A DNA stretch of 64,000 nt, taken from Cladobotryum mycophilum. Its lineage: Eukaryota > Ascomycota > Sordariomycetes > Hypocreales > Hypocreaceae. Where the stretch lies: NCBI GenBank assembly GCA_036429605.1, contig JAVFKD010000002.1:3100001-3164000 (forward strand). The letters are read 5' to 3'. The notes below the pieces were generated by a model, which did no database searches, was not told the DNA's origin, and saw only the letters and a list, made by a program, of their open reading frames with translations. This document shows positions 49,601 to 60,771 of the stretch, piece by piece. Each line of letters begins with the position of its first letter. Positions within the stretch are counted from its first letter, which is position 1. Both the position numbers and the translations under genes were made by a program.

Positions 49601-49913
49601 CGACAAAAGCCAGGACCAGCATGTCCAGGGATGCCCGTGGGGAAAAAGATCCAACGCCACCCACTGGGACGTTGCAGAACCCATGACAGAGCTTTTCGGT
49701 CCCGTCCGACGTCGCATTGGTGATTCCCTCTAATGTGTCGCATGCTCCGAACGATTACTTTTATCTTTCCTGGGGCCTCTTCCTCTTCTCGTCCTTCTAT
49801 ATCAGTCCTTCATCTCCTTCTTTTTCTCCTCTTTCCTTTCCTCATAAGACTTGCTTGTCCGTGGTCCAGGTCTTACGAGTAAGAGGTGCAGAGCATCTAT
49901 CAAAATCACAATC
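46678..49913. other. Intergenic, 3.2 kb
   Basis: No supportable gene. Contains AATAA repeats (47735-47755), GGTT repeats near 48952-48975, a T/A homopolymer junction near 49030-49050 and CT runs near 49090-49108. The last 150 bp are the PTR2 promoter: TTATCT (GATA-factor core, reverse) at 49761-49766, a TATA-like CTATATC near 49797 and a long C/T tract to 49855. Confidence 0.55.
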
Positions 49914-51816
49914 ATGGCGCAGAACCACGAAGACACAGCTGCCGAGTAAGAATTTTCTCTTGTTCTCCTCTTCGCAAGGGTCGACAAGGTACACACACCT
50001 TTTGCTAACGCGTTATCTCTTCGTTTTAGGCTCCACGAGACTCTCAACGAGCGAGTACCCAACCAGGGCACCGACCTTGCTGGCGGCTACATCCACGATT
50101 CCGACCTCAAGAAGGACCACCTCTATTCTGGTTCTGATTCTGAGCCTACCCCTGATGGCGAGGAACCTAATGAGTACGAGAGGCACAATCTTCGCCGCAT
50201 CGGCGAAAATTTGCCCTTCTCCGCTTTCCTCATCGCCATTGTAGAGTTGACGGAGCGATTCACTTACTATGGTGCTTCTGGTCTGTTCCAAAACTACATC
50301 AGTAACCCCAAGGATGGCTCCAGCGGTGCCAAGGGTTTGGGCTTGGGAAACCAGGCTGGTACTGGCCTCAATCTTTTCTTCCAGTGGTTCTGCTACGGTA
50401 CGTTCATTTGAACTAGTTACTTGGCAAAAAAGGAGGCAGCCTAACAAAACATGCAGTGACTCCCATTCTCGGTGCCATCATCTCTGATCAGTATCTCGGC
50501 AAGTACAAGACCATCATGATCTTCTGCTGCGTCTACTGGGTTGGTCTCGTCGTTCTGTGGACCACTTCCCTTCCCATCGCCCTCGAGCATGGCGCTGGTC
50601 TTCCCGGATACATTGTTGCCATTATCATTATTGGTTTCGGTACCGGTGGTATCAAGTCTAACATTGCTCCCCTCATTGCCGACCAGTACACTCGAACCAC
50701 CATGGCCATCAAGACCGAGAAGAGCGGTGAGCGTGTCATTATCGACCCCGCCATCACCTACCAGCGCATCTACCTGATTTTCTACTGGTGCATCAATGTT
50801 GGTTCTCTCTCCCTGATCGCTACTCCTTTCATGGAGAAATACGAGGGCTTCTGGACTGCTTTCCTCCTCTGCTTCCTGGTCTTCAACTTTTCCATCATCA
50901 TCCTCCTTGCTCGCCGCAAGTCCTACATTGTCCGACCTCCTCAGGGCACCGTCATCACCGACGCTTTCAAGGCCATGGGTATGATGATTGCAGCCCGCAA
51001 CATGGATGCTGCCAAGCCCTCTTGGCGCGCGGCCAACGGCAAGACCCGAGTTGTGAACTGGAACGACCAATTCATTGATGAGCTCAAGCGTGCCCTCATT
51101 GCCTGCAAGGTCTTTGTCTTTTTCCCCATCTACTGGGTCTGCTACGGTCAATTCTCGTCCAACTTTGTCTACCAGGCCAGTCAAATGGACGGCCATGGAA
51201 TGCCCAACGATTTCATGCAGAATTTTGATCCCATCTCCATTTTGATCTTTACGCCCATTCTCGACATGGTCGTCTACCCCTTCCTGCGTCGCATGGGTAT
51301 CTCCCTCCGCCCCATTATGCGTATCTCTATCGGCTTCTGCTTCGCTTCGCTCTGCCTTGCCTATGCTTCCATCGTTCAGCACATTATTTACACCAAGGGC
51401 CCTTGCTTCGACCACCCTCTCAAGTGCCCCGCTGGCAAGCTTGACGGCAAGAAGATCCCCAACTCGATCCACATTGCTATCCAGGCTCCTGCCTACGTCT
51501 TCATTGGTCTTTCTGAGCTGTTCACCTCGGTCACTGGTCTTGAGTACGCTTACACCAAGGCTCCCCCGGAATGAAGTCATTTGTCCAGAGTATGTTCCTC
51601 TTCACCAACGCCTTCGGCTCTGCCATTTCTGAGGCACTGGTCTCCGTTTCCAAGGACCCTAAATTTGTGTGGATGTATGCCGGTGTTGGTATCTCCGCTT
51701 TTATTACTGCCATCGTTTTCTACAGCCTCTTCCGCCACTATGATTACATGGAGGATGACATGCTAGCCTTGGAGCAAGATGCCGCGACTGCTGTTGAGGA
51801 GAAGAAGGAGGGTTAA
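49914..51816 (+). CDS. PTR2: Peptide transporter PTR2 (POT/NPF family); one-base frameshift
   Basis: Three exons: 49914-49945, 50030-50397 and 50457-51816. Introns start GTAAGA and GTACGT and end TTTTAG and ATGCAG. The POT signature ELTERFTYYGASGLFQNYI is at about residues 75-93, with GFGTGGIKSNIAPLIADQYT and FYWCINVGSLS further on; 12 membrane segments are expected. The frame breaks near residue 505 at C5 (51563-51567): EYAYTKAPP then TGA, with MKSFVQSMFLFTNAFGSA in the next frame. One extra C gives 1761 nt and 586 residues ending AVEEKKEG, normal for the family. It imports di- and tripeptides with protons across the plasma membrane. Codon bias is strong. An assembly error is the likely cause of the break. 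Confidence 0.94.
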
Positions 51817-52402
51817 AAAAAGTATATATGAGTGACGTATATAGATGGACGAGTTATACGATAATGACTTGAGCATTGATCAATAAATTTACGCGTTAAT
51901 TATGAAAGCTACTTCTCCATTCCACAATGACGCTATGATTGCCATTTCCCCTTTCCATGAAAGGCTCTTTTGTTTGACGTCGACTAGTTTACCCTTTGAA
52001 GTAATTCTCCGTATTGCTTATTTTTGCCAAGCTCAGCCACTGCCGAGGTTCTGGGCTTCTCGAAGGCTTCCATGCATCTGCATCGGGCGGTGTCGCCACA
52101 CACCCAACGGAGTCCCCGGAATTCGTGATGACAGGGGGCGTGTGTGGTGTGGTGAACATTTCGTGTTTGCATTTTTCCCTCATGCTACGTTAACGTGGGG
52201 TTGGTATCATTGATGCTTCCATGTGATTATTAGCATGCATGCATAAGGCTGAAAAAGAAAGGCAAAGAAAAAGAAAAGAAGAAGAAAGGAGGCGAAGCTT
52301 CTGAACACCAAATATAGATACTATTTGACGCTGGGGCAGATCATCAAAATGCCTCATGAACAAACCCTAGATCCACCCTGATGGAAAAGAGCAAAAAAGA
52401 AT
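51817..52402. other. Intergenic, 0.6 kb
   Basis: 3' flanks of PTR2 and of tRNA-Leu. An A/G-rich stretch lies at 52250-52295. No gene seen. Confidence 0.55.
52393..52398 (-). terminator. RNA polymerase III terminator of tRNA-Leu
   Basis: Run of six T on the minus strand five bases past the tRNA 3' end, as expected for Pol III. Confidence 0.8.
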
Positions 52403-52516
52403 GACACCTGTGGGATTCGAACCCACGCCTATTACTAGACCGCGAAGCGAGATTTGCTCGGATGGGTATCCGAGAGGACCTGAACACGGCGCCTTAGACC
52501 ACTCGGCCAAAGTGCC
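52403..52516 (-). tRNA. tRNA-Leu (anticodon CAG) with 33-nt intron
   Basis: Reads GGCACTT (acceptor), D-arm GCC..GGC, anticodon stem CCGTG with loop TTCAGGT, partner CGCGG, a long variable arm with CTA/TAG pairing, T-arm GTGGG TTCGAAT CCCAC and acceptor partner AGGTGTC; two acceptor pairs are G-U type. The long variable arm and the TGGCCGAGTGG box A identify a type II Leu tRNA. The intron (about 52446-52478) starts one base after the anticodon and contains a 7-bp perfect hairpin CTCGGAT/ATCCGAG. CCA is not encoded. Confidence 0.93.
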
Positions 52517-53024
52517 CTTGAAGCTGGATGCTTGATTTGGCACCCCAGACTTGTTGGAGGTCGGCGATCGAAATGTGGTACATGATCCTCGCGCACCAGA
52601 GAGGGGCGCGAAGCAGAAACATCATCTTGTCATTGTTGGCCGAATCCTTGATTGCAAATAATTTTCTTTTCTCTTTCTCTATTTTCTTGAAGTGGTTAAT
52701 GATTACTCTTAGGGCTCAATAAGAATAACACTACTAGGTACTGTTTCATCCTGCTGATGCTTGGGGGGCACATCATCAGTCAGTATACTGTGCCTAAAAT
52801 TCAAGGAAATTAGCTGTACGTAAGGAAATGCCTATTTTCCCAGCTTGCGATGATGACATCTTCAGTTTTCTTTTCTCTTTGGCCCATGAGCGGCCCTATT
52901 AGAACAAGGTGGACAAGGTGGACATGGTGAGCGAGTTTCGCCGATCATCTATCACATCGTGGAATGGGGTCAGTGGATCGAACGCTGTGTGACATGACAC
53001 TTGCCGCCCCATGCTTATGCCCCA

Positions 53025-53057
<33 letters not shown>

Positions 53058-53465
53058 GTAGTAGTAGTAAGGTGGGGGAAAAAAGTGAATAAAAGTTTTA
53101 TTTTTTTGAAACGAAAATAACTTTTTTTCCGGATCAGCGCTAAGATTGAAAGCGATTATCACAGGGGTTCATGGGAAATGATCATGAACGGGTATCCAAT
53201 GCAGCAGGCATATTGATCCTTTCATCCCTGGGCTGGATGAGTCAGTTGTACAACTTCATAACTTGATCCTTGTGATATTTAGACGTTCTTGTTTCTTGTG
53301 ATGTGAAAGCTGCATAGTCAGCAGAATTTATTCGTACTCAGCTCACTATTAAGAAAAGGTTAATGGAGTCTTTAGTTGGAGATGTATTCTAAGTGAACAA
53401 GATATTCCTAGTTTCCATCACGTAGATGTATGATGTGTATTGAATGAACCGCATCTTCAATACAC
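52517..53465. other. Intergenic, 0.95 kb
   Basis: Upstream of the tRNA and downstream of the DUF1992 gene; includes the ATA/GTA triplet repeat at 53027-53070. No gene seen. Confidence 0.55.
53027..53070. repeat. ATA then GTA trinucleotide repeat
   Basis: About ten ATA units followed by four GTA units. The poly-Tyr frame on the minus strand is a by-product of the repeat. Confidence 0.9.
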
Positions 53466-54961
53466 CTACTCCTTCTTCCATACATCTTTCCACCACTCCT
53501 TGAACCCATATGGCTTCGCATTCTTATTCTCATATATCCTCACCGCATCCCCTCCACCTACATCACCCATCACCCCTCCCCCTTGAACGGCGATGGCTTC
53601 GACGAAAACGTTGTCGAAGCAGGTCGCGCCGCCCTCTCCTTGATCTCCTTTGCCACAAAGGGCGCGACGTCGGCGTAACATGATGCCAACTCGCGCTGGA
53701 GGGAAAAGTATGGCTTCTTGGCTAGCTCGGGGGCCATGAGGTTGTAGCTTCGCGTAATGCTGTTGAGGTTTTCCACCGAAAGATTCATGTATGCGTGCTC
53801 TGCCTTTTCCCAGACTGGATCTCGGAACGGCGCAACAGATGCAGTTTCAGTTGTCGCGCCAGTTGAGTTTCCATCCTCGTCGCCTCGTTGGGCATTATGC
53901 ACCCGTTCAGCCACGGCATGTTCCTCCGCCCTGGCCATCTGCTCCTCCAGCGTCCCTCCCTTGGATGCAATCATCCTCGACACATGCCTCTTCCAGTCCG
54001 TCCTCAGCCTCACACGAAACGCATTCACTGCCTTTGCCAGTTCCTGCTGCTTCTCAATCCACGGGGGCACAATCTCCTGCCGCTGAATAATCCTATTCAT
54101 GAGGTACTCCGTAGTGTCAACATACGGATTACTCGCCATCGGATCAGCCTCCATAGGCTTCCCTCGCGGCAGGTTGTTAAACTTCCCTCCGGCAATGGCT
54201 TCTTCAATGCGTTCGTTAGCTAAGGCAGCTAAGCCGGATATCGTAGCTGGCACGGCCCTTGCCGTCGGCTCGAACCTCGCGCGGAACTCCCTTTTGAGAT
54301 CCTCCTTTTCTTTTTCGCTCAGACCTATGTCCTCCTTCATCCCCATGTGGGCATACATTGAAGCTCTATCCCTTGCTGTTGCAGCTCTCTGGCCCGGCTT
54401 CATGACCGGAGTGCGCTTCACTCGGGGATCGACAACAGGTGGCTGAAACTTTCCCCGCAAGTCTGGATTCAGCGGCTTCTTCGCATCATCAAGCATTCTC
54501 AACACTGCATCTGCTGTCTGTTCCTCTCCAGTCCATGGCTGCGCAGTCGCTACATGTCTCGTGCCCTCACCTGCTGTAGATGTGAGATTGACTTCTGCAA
54601 AACTACTAGCATATTGATCTTTGAAGTTTGCATTGGCAACCTTATCCAGTAGCTTTTCCTTCAAGTCGTCTGAGAATCCAGCATCCCGAACTGCCTGTCT
54701 TCCAGCTGCTCCGCCGGTAAACAGGGCCTCCTCGGTGGCTTCTTGCAATCTGCGCGTCATGGCCCCGGGTTCTGGAGTTTGCTGTGGCCCGGCTTTTTGT
54801 GAGTCTTTTCCATCAATATTTTCGGTTGTTTGGTCTGCTTCATTTTCCCGGTGGCCAGATTGTGAGATGTGGCGAGCGGCACTCGTATTTCTCAATCGGC
54901 TTGCGGCTATGAGGCAACGCCTGCATACAAAAGGCGCCGCTGTGTTCAAATATGGAAGCAT
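53466..54961 (-). CDS. DUF1992 (DNAJC28-like) domain protein, probably mitochondrial; frameshift near 3' end
   Basis: ATG 54961 (MLPYLNTAAPFVCRRC) begins a likely mitochondrial presequence; the frame is open upstream without an ATG that fits. The conserved DUF1992/DNAJC28 block lies around residues 250-350: GLAALANERIEEAIAGGKFN, GKPMEADPMASNPY, EIVPPWIEKQQELAKAVNAF and RTDWKRH. The main frame ends KPSPFKGEG at 53570, but the next frame carries GDAVRIYENKNAKPYGFKEW to a TAG at 53466. The shift is at C5 on the + strand (53578-53582, G5 in the coding sense); one more G makes 1497 nt, 498 residues. Human DNAJC28 is linked to Golgi/mitochondrial functions but the fungal role is not established. 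No J-domain HPD motif is present. Confidence 0.8.
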
Positions 54962-55353
54962 GGTATTAATTTTAATGAATGGCAATTGAAACAGCGCTGA
55001 GAAATGAACGACTGCACTACTGTGCAAGTAGCTGGTGGCGAGAGTCAAGCAAACGCTCACTCACATTGAGCGTCACCAATTTTAATAAGATTAGTCAGCG
55101 GCATACTTCTCTTGAGTGATGAATCTCATATGAGATAAATAGCTTCATATGAGACGACGATGAGACAAGTTTTCACCAAAATTCATTTTTAAATGAAGTG
55201 TTGAAATCCTTTCATTTTTATTCATAATTATCAAGCATCTGTTTATGTTGAATTTACAACGGGTATCAATATTTTCCACCCTCTTCCATATTCTTCCTAC
55301 ATTCCATCACATTCACTCATAAAAGCTCACCAACCTAGTCATGATATAGGCTC
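54962..55353. other. Intergenic, 0.4 kb
   Basis: AT-rich promoter of the DUF1992 gene and 3' flank of the MFS gene, with CATATGAGAT repeats near 55125-55155. No gene seen. Confidence 0.55.
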
Positions 55354-57225
55354 TCACGAGCTCCTCCGTCCATAAGGCTCGAATGGGAATATTGCAGCCA
55401 CACCAGCGGCAACAATGAAGATTGCAGCGCAGACATATATTGGCGCAGACGTCTCAGTATTTGCAAAGGTGGCTACAATGGCTGAAACGATTCCCATGAT
55501 ACGATTGAAAGCCACCGCGATGCCGTTACCCGTGCCACGGTGAGCGCTTGGAAGCACCTCCGGAGTATAAGCATATAGTGTACCGTAATAAATGTTGAGG
55601 AAGCATCCGATCATGCATGAAAACACAATATCTTGGGCATCGGTTCTGACGGCCGTGTAGGCGAAGAAGAAGGCCATAGTAAGCAATGCGCCAATGGACA
55701 TTGTATACCTGCGACCAAGTAATTTTGTGTTGCACATGAATCCTGCAATGATCGGTCCAGGGATGCCACTGATATTGGTCAAGGCATAGTTGCGCCAAGT
55801 CTCGTACTCAGTTCGATGAAAAGTTGTGCCATGATTCGCAAGATAGGTTCTAAGACACGGTAAGCTTCGATTTGCACCAAGAGAGAATGTATTCGGGCTT
55901 GAGAATGCGATGAATACACAAGAAGAGTGAAAGCAACTTACGGAAGGAAGACATAGAATAGAGGATATGCAAGGCCAATAAGCATCCAGGAAAACCAGAT
56001 GAGGAGAGTTGAAGTTGCCATCTTCTTACCACGGAAAAGCCCTCGAAGATGAACCATGGTTTCATGGAGAGAAAATCGACTCTTGCTGTGAGCTGACTGG
56101 ATAGTTCCGCAAGCTTCGAGCTTCTCAACTGTTAAGGAGCATGTGCGGTTGTATTTTTTAGCCAGCATTTGGAACGTTTCAACCACCTCAGCATCCTCCC
56201 CTATTCCCAAGAGATATTTCGGCGTTTCGCGCAACCTGACAACCGTGATACGAAGGATCGACATGACGAGAACGAGAGCGCCACCTGTGAAGAGGCAGTA
56301 TCGCCAACCCCAATTATTATCCCAGGTGCAAGTTGCAACATCGGCACAGTTCCACTTGTCTGGAACCAAGAAACCCCAAGCGATGAATCCGGTAATTGCC
56401 TGGCCAAATCCCCACCAACAGGCGAGGAACGTCAAAAGCCACTGCTTGTTGCTAGGAAGGTATTCCAGAAAGACCGTCGTATCCATGATTAAGTTACCAC
56501 CACCACCGAAACCAAGCACGGCGATGAAGAAGGCTAGACCTGGCCAATTGGGCATCGCACCGGCAACAATGCAGCTTATCGAGCAGATGAAAAGCGAGAC
56601 GTTGAAGGCAAACTTTCGACCAATGATGTCTGCACTGAAGCCCCAGAAGATGGCACCTGTCAACATACCGACATAAACGGCGATGGTGAGAGCATTCTTG
56701 TAACCCTTTTCACCAAACTCGCGGTATGCTTGTGCCGAAATAATTGACTGGAAAAGCAGGATCAGGGAATCAACAGAGTAACTATCGACACCGAGTTAGC
56801 AACAGGTAAATCAGAGAAATTCAAGCCCCATTGAGGGTTGCTTCCTTTTCTCATGAAGGTATACTAACCCGAATCCATTGAGGAAAAAGAGCTTGAGATG
56901 ATATGGTGTCCATCCAATCTCATCAATCGCCTTGGAATCCAGTGTCAGCGGTTAAGTCTCTATACAAAAAAAGATGAGACGGGGCTTTGCAATTATTTAT
57001 CGCCATCGCTTTTGGCCCATGGGGTCATGGCCTGGGAAGCAGTAAGCCTTCAACATCACTCACGTTATTCACCAGGTGCATCTTCATGTTGAGTGCCGGA
57101 TCGAGATCTTGCAGAGCGAGGACATCCTCATTGCCCCGCAGTGAAGATCCATCAAAATTTTTAATTTCGCCGGCAATCATCACGCCATCGCCATCGCCTG
57201 CTTTCTCTAGCCTATTCACATCCAT
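55354..57225 (-). CDS. Major facilitator superfamily transporter (sugar/organic-acid porter type)
   Basis: Four exons: 57225-57064, 56930-56869, 56781-55942 and 55849-55354, giving 519 residues. Phase is kept at every junction (54 codons, then GG/T and CC/A splits). The N tail of about 65 residues is cytosolic. TM1 begins near PYHLKLFFLNGFGYSVDSL; the MFS motif A appears as GFSADIIGRKFAFN after TM2; RETPKYLL is in the central loop as in sugar-porter-like and SV2-like MFS proteins; YTPEVLPSAHRGTGNGIAVA is a typical second-half motif. Twelve membrane segments are expected. The substrate cannot be inferred; it is not a clear hexose transporter because the PESPR-type motif is altered. Confidence 0.9.
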
Positions 57226-60002
57226 AGCTGGGTCGTGTCTTGTTGATCACAACTATAGAGTCCTTTCGAAATTGTTGGTCTGCTAATCACGGTAGATGTT
57301 TAGCTTAAGAAAAATGGCTCATGGCAGCACAAGAAGCTTCCGTTGCTTGATGAAAAGCCGATTCGATGTGTAGAGCTTTCAATTGATCAGAGAAGCTCAG
57401 CTAGCATAGTATGGATGATCTTGAAATAGTATTCAGGAATGAGCCAATTGTTGCACCGAGTCAAGTGTATGGCTAGATAATTCACCCTCATACAATGAGG
57501 GAAGGTAGCAGTCCTTTAGTTGTTAATGTCGGTCTCGATGCTTGGTTTGGACCGAGGCTAGGTGATGTAGAGATGGATGTCGTCCAAAAGAAAGTATGAG
57601 GGAAATTCACAAATTACTCTTTGCACGGTGAGGAAGAACCACAAGGACAGGATGGGGAAGGCACTATACTTGTAGATAAAAACAGAAGTGGGAAAATGCA
57701 ACACAACCACGCGGGCGTAACGGAGCACACGACCAAGTCTGGGGGATTACGCAGTGCAAGGGTCTGGTGTTGAGGTAGCACTTGTTCAACGGCCAGAACG
57801 ACGAAGATCCCCTCCGATCCCCAAGCATATCCTTGAGTTGACCGCAGCACACCGCATGCGGCTACTTGTTGTGTTGCATAGAGAGTGCGAGAGGCTCGTT
57901 TGTCTTAGTGCTTCGACAGCCCACTAGCCGTCCGCGAAGACGACGACCGGCCGCCCCAATCCTTTGCGGAAGCCCCATTTAGTGGAGTCCTCCGGCTGGA
58001 AAACTCCCAAGCTTGCTGGGCTTCTTGGAGTCACAAGAGATGACATTTTGGCCTGTGAGACTGGGCTGTGGGGACGTGCGGTAGCGTTCTTGCAGGCTTG
58101 TAGTAACAATCCCTCCCCGTGCTGCCAATTGCTACCGCTGATAGGTTCAAGTCTTTCCGGCGTTGAGAAGTTCAAAGGTGCTCTGCTCGCAGAGAACACA
58201 GGGTGTGAGTGGGTCTTGGTTTCGGCCAAATAGATTGGAGACAGAACGGGTTGCTGGCCTCTGTTTTCGAATGACAAAGGCTTATTCTACAGCGTGTATT
58301 TTCCCTTGGTTTTGGTGGCATTATTGCGATGACCCGAGGGTCATCAGCGGGCGGTTTGATTCGTTCGGCATGCTAGAGTCGTATGAACCCCAGTCCAGTC
58401 GCAACATCAGATCTTTCTGTGCATCTTTTGCTTGCGGGGAAGCTTCTCTTTTCCCTCACTTAATCTGTCCGTCTCACCCACCGGCATTTAGCCCACGATG
58501 GGATTTTGACGTGATCGATCTCGGCCACACCATGATTTGGATTGACTTTGACTCAACTGGACGGTTATTAACTGACAACGTTCCCAAATTACGGCGCATC
58601 TAAAATTGAACGTGGCGCCTTTTCCTTGACGCCGGCGCAACGTTGGTGCAAACGACACAATTTCGTGGGAAATCTCAGGGGTGCCCATGTCGAATGTCGT
58701 CATGGGGCTTTGTTGGGTGGAAGAAGCCATTTGTTCGTCTTTCCATTCAAGTTCCTCAAGATTTTCCATGGAATATTTCCGCCATATTCCATCGGTCCCT
58801 CCTCCTCGTATCTTCCCGCGGCATGCGATGCATGGTCGGATTGTTGCGCAATTTGTAGTTGAAGGCAGCCAATTGTCTTCCAGCACAATGTCTCTCTCTG
58901 ACTAAAAATGTGGTTGAAGTCGCATTGCAGCTCCAGCTGCGTCTGCAACACCACACGCTATCATTGACGGTGGATCCACCAATTACCAGCTTCCTTACCC
59001 TGTGAGCGAAGCTCAACACATTTCATGATGTTAGCAACATGACGTCGATCGTTTTCTTTAGCCGTCTTGGCCAACTTGCAATCCATCTGACAATAGTATC
59101 CGGGCGTAGCCCCCGCATTGAGAGCAAGCAACTTTTGTGTGTGAAACGTAGAGCCTTGTAGCAGAGTCTTTTGACAAGTCGCCAAGCATTCTTCTCGGCG
59201 TTCGTCATAATGATATGTCCTTGTTATGGGATATTTTGGAGGAGAATATCCCAGCAGTGGTTCTCGTGCAAGAAGTTGGCCGAAGGAAGGAAGCGCTTAA
59301 CGTCGGATGCATCCAGAAGGCGCTGTTGATTGCTTCACTTTTGCGCGGCAAGGGTCACATGATTATAGGCACGATCCATCGGATGGTCAATCACTTCGTT
59401 CCTGCCTATCCTTTAGAATTTAAACTTTATTTTATGCCTTCTTAGTACTTGACATATCTCCAAGTTGTCTAATTGGTATGCTGATCTTTGCCGTGGTATA
59501 TGAATGAACGGCATTAAAACAAAATAAAGTAATCTGCAGGGATAAAAATAATAAGCATATATGATCAACCGTCATATGTTATCTAATTCCATCACCAGTA
59601 AAACGTCAGCACCTACACCACAGCAGTTAACAGCACATCTACATGCCACTCCAGCTTTCCTTGACGAAGGAAGAGCCTCAAATGGAAAAGTCTCCCATTC
59701 AACACTCACGGGCGGCGTATACTACATAAAAACATAGGCTCTTAAATTTCCCCCGACTCTGAATTCTCCGATCATGATCAGATTCGCCTCAGTAAGTCTT
59801 TCTTTTCTCTAGAGATCTCGTCTAACTTCAACGGCTAATATTATATAAAGAGGCGCATCTTAATGACCTACTTTACAAGGAGATCACTACCAACGAACGC
59901 ACCAGAAAGAAATTATGGATTACGAGTGATGTGGTTATTTTCATCAAGGCAATGCTTACAGAGGGCATCAATAACGGGACTAGCAACTAGGATGTTTTAT
60001 TT

Positions 60003-60285
60003 ATGAAAGTCCTATCTATCTTACTTACCGCAGCTACATGCGCTTGTGCTGGGGGTATTGTCCGTTCGGAGTGTTATCATGACGATGAATTCCTTCATTG
60101 GAAAGATATCAGCATATGATGTGGCCGTCAAACAACTCAAGAATAATAAACTACAATTTTGCTGGGCCAAACCAGACAACCCTACCATATGTCAGCTGTT
60201 AGAAGGTTTCGTCCGCCAAACTTTGGACAACCAATATCAGAAAATGTGCGTAACTCACCAGCAAATTTCCATCATCCGCCATTGA
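60003..60285 (+). CDS. Candidate small secreted cysteine-containing protein
   Basis: ATG 60003 gives MKVLSILLTAATCACAG, a good signal peptide. Read straight through, the frame stops after 38 residues. If a 58-nt intron (60055-60112, GTATTG..TATCAG) is removed, the frame joins AYDVAVKQLKNNKLQFCWAK and continues to a TGA at 60283, total 74 residues with three Cys in the mature part (FCW, ICQ, MCV). The intron has correct ends but no clear CTAAC branch site. A frameshift in a decayed gene is the alternative. No family is recognised. Effector-like size and setting, next to minisatellites, are suggestive only. Confidence 0.3.
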
Positions 60286-60394
60286 TGATTACCGCGCCAA
60301 TATGAGGTTAGATCCCATGGTCAAGAGACATTGCGCGATCACATCTGTACATAATATCAAGGCAAGAAAATAAATGCTGTGTAAATAGGCACGA

Positions 60395-60505
60395 TGGCAA
60401 CGAGGGGAATCAACGGCAACGTGGAGGAACAGACGGCAACGTGGAGGAACAGACGGCAACGTGGAGGAATAGACGGCAACAAGGAGGAATAGATGGCAAC
60501 AAGGA
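60395..60505. repeat. 20-bp minisatellite, about 5.5 units
   Basis: Units of GGCAACGTGGAGGAACAGAC repeat at 20-bp spacing (GGCAAC at about 60415, 60435, 60455, 60475, 60495), with a diverged first unit. The period is not a multiple of three and no ORF depends on it. Confidence 0.9.
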
Positions 60506-60771
60506 TACATGGAAACCATAGAAACCGAGCCATCAATCTTGAGTGCTATATGAACAGAGTACCCAGTGGCGATTTGACTGTTCTCCTACTTTCTCAACTG
60601 CTTATGCCACTCAAATCAGTTATCCGGGTACCAAGCGCAGCCACAGGGTTAGCTGTAGCTTAGAAAAAGACAAGGAAGATGCGGTGATGTACACTGACCG
60701 TCGGAATCGCGTTATGGCCGTCGATTCGGACGAGAAAGTCTCTACCAAACGCATACGAGTTTCAACTACAA

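Noticed and set aside
50441..51580. 379-codon open frame on the minus strand opposite PTR2
   Set aside because: Shadow caused by strong codon bias of PTR2; the sequence is Gly/Asp/Val/Glu-rich with no domain.
52899..53162. Minus-strand frame with a long Tyr run
   Set aside because: Translation of the ATA/GTA microsatellite.
57924..58277. 117-codon minus-strand frame upstream of the MFS gene
   Set aside because: No ATG at its start, no domain and a competing frame on the other strand.
60395..60505. CRISPR-like direct repeats
   Set aside because: Units are contiguous with no spacers and the genome is eukaryotic, so this is a minisatellite.
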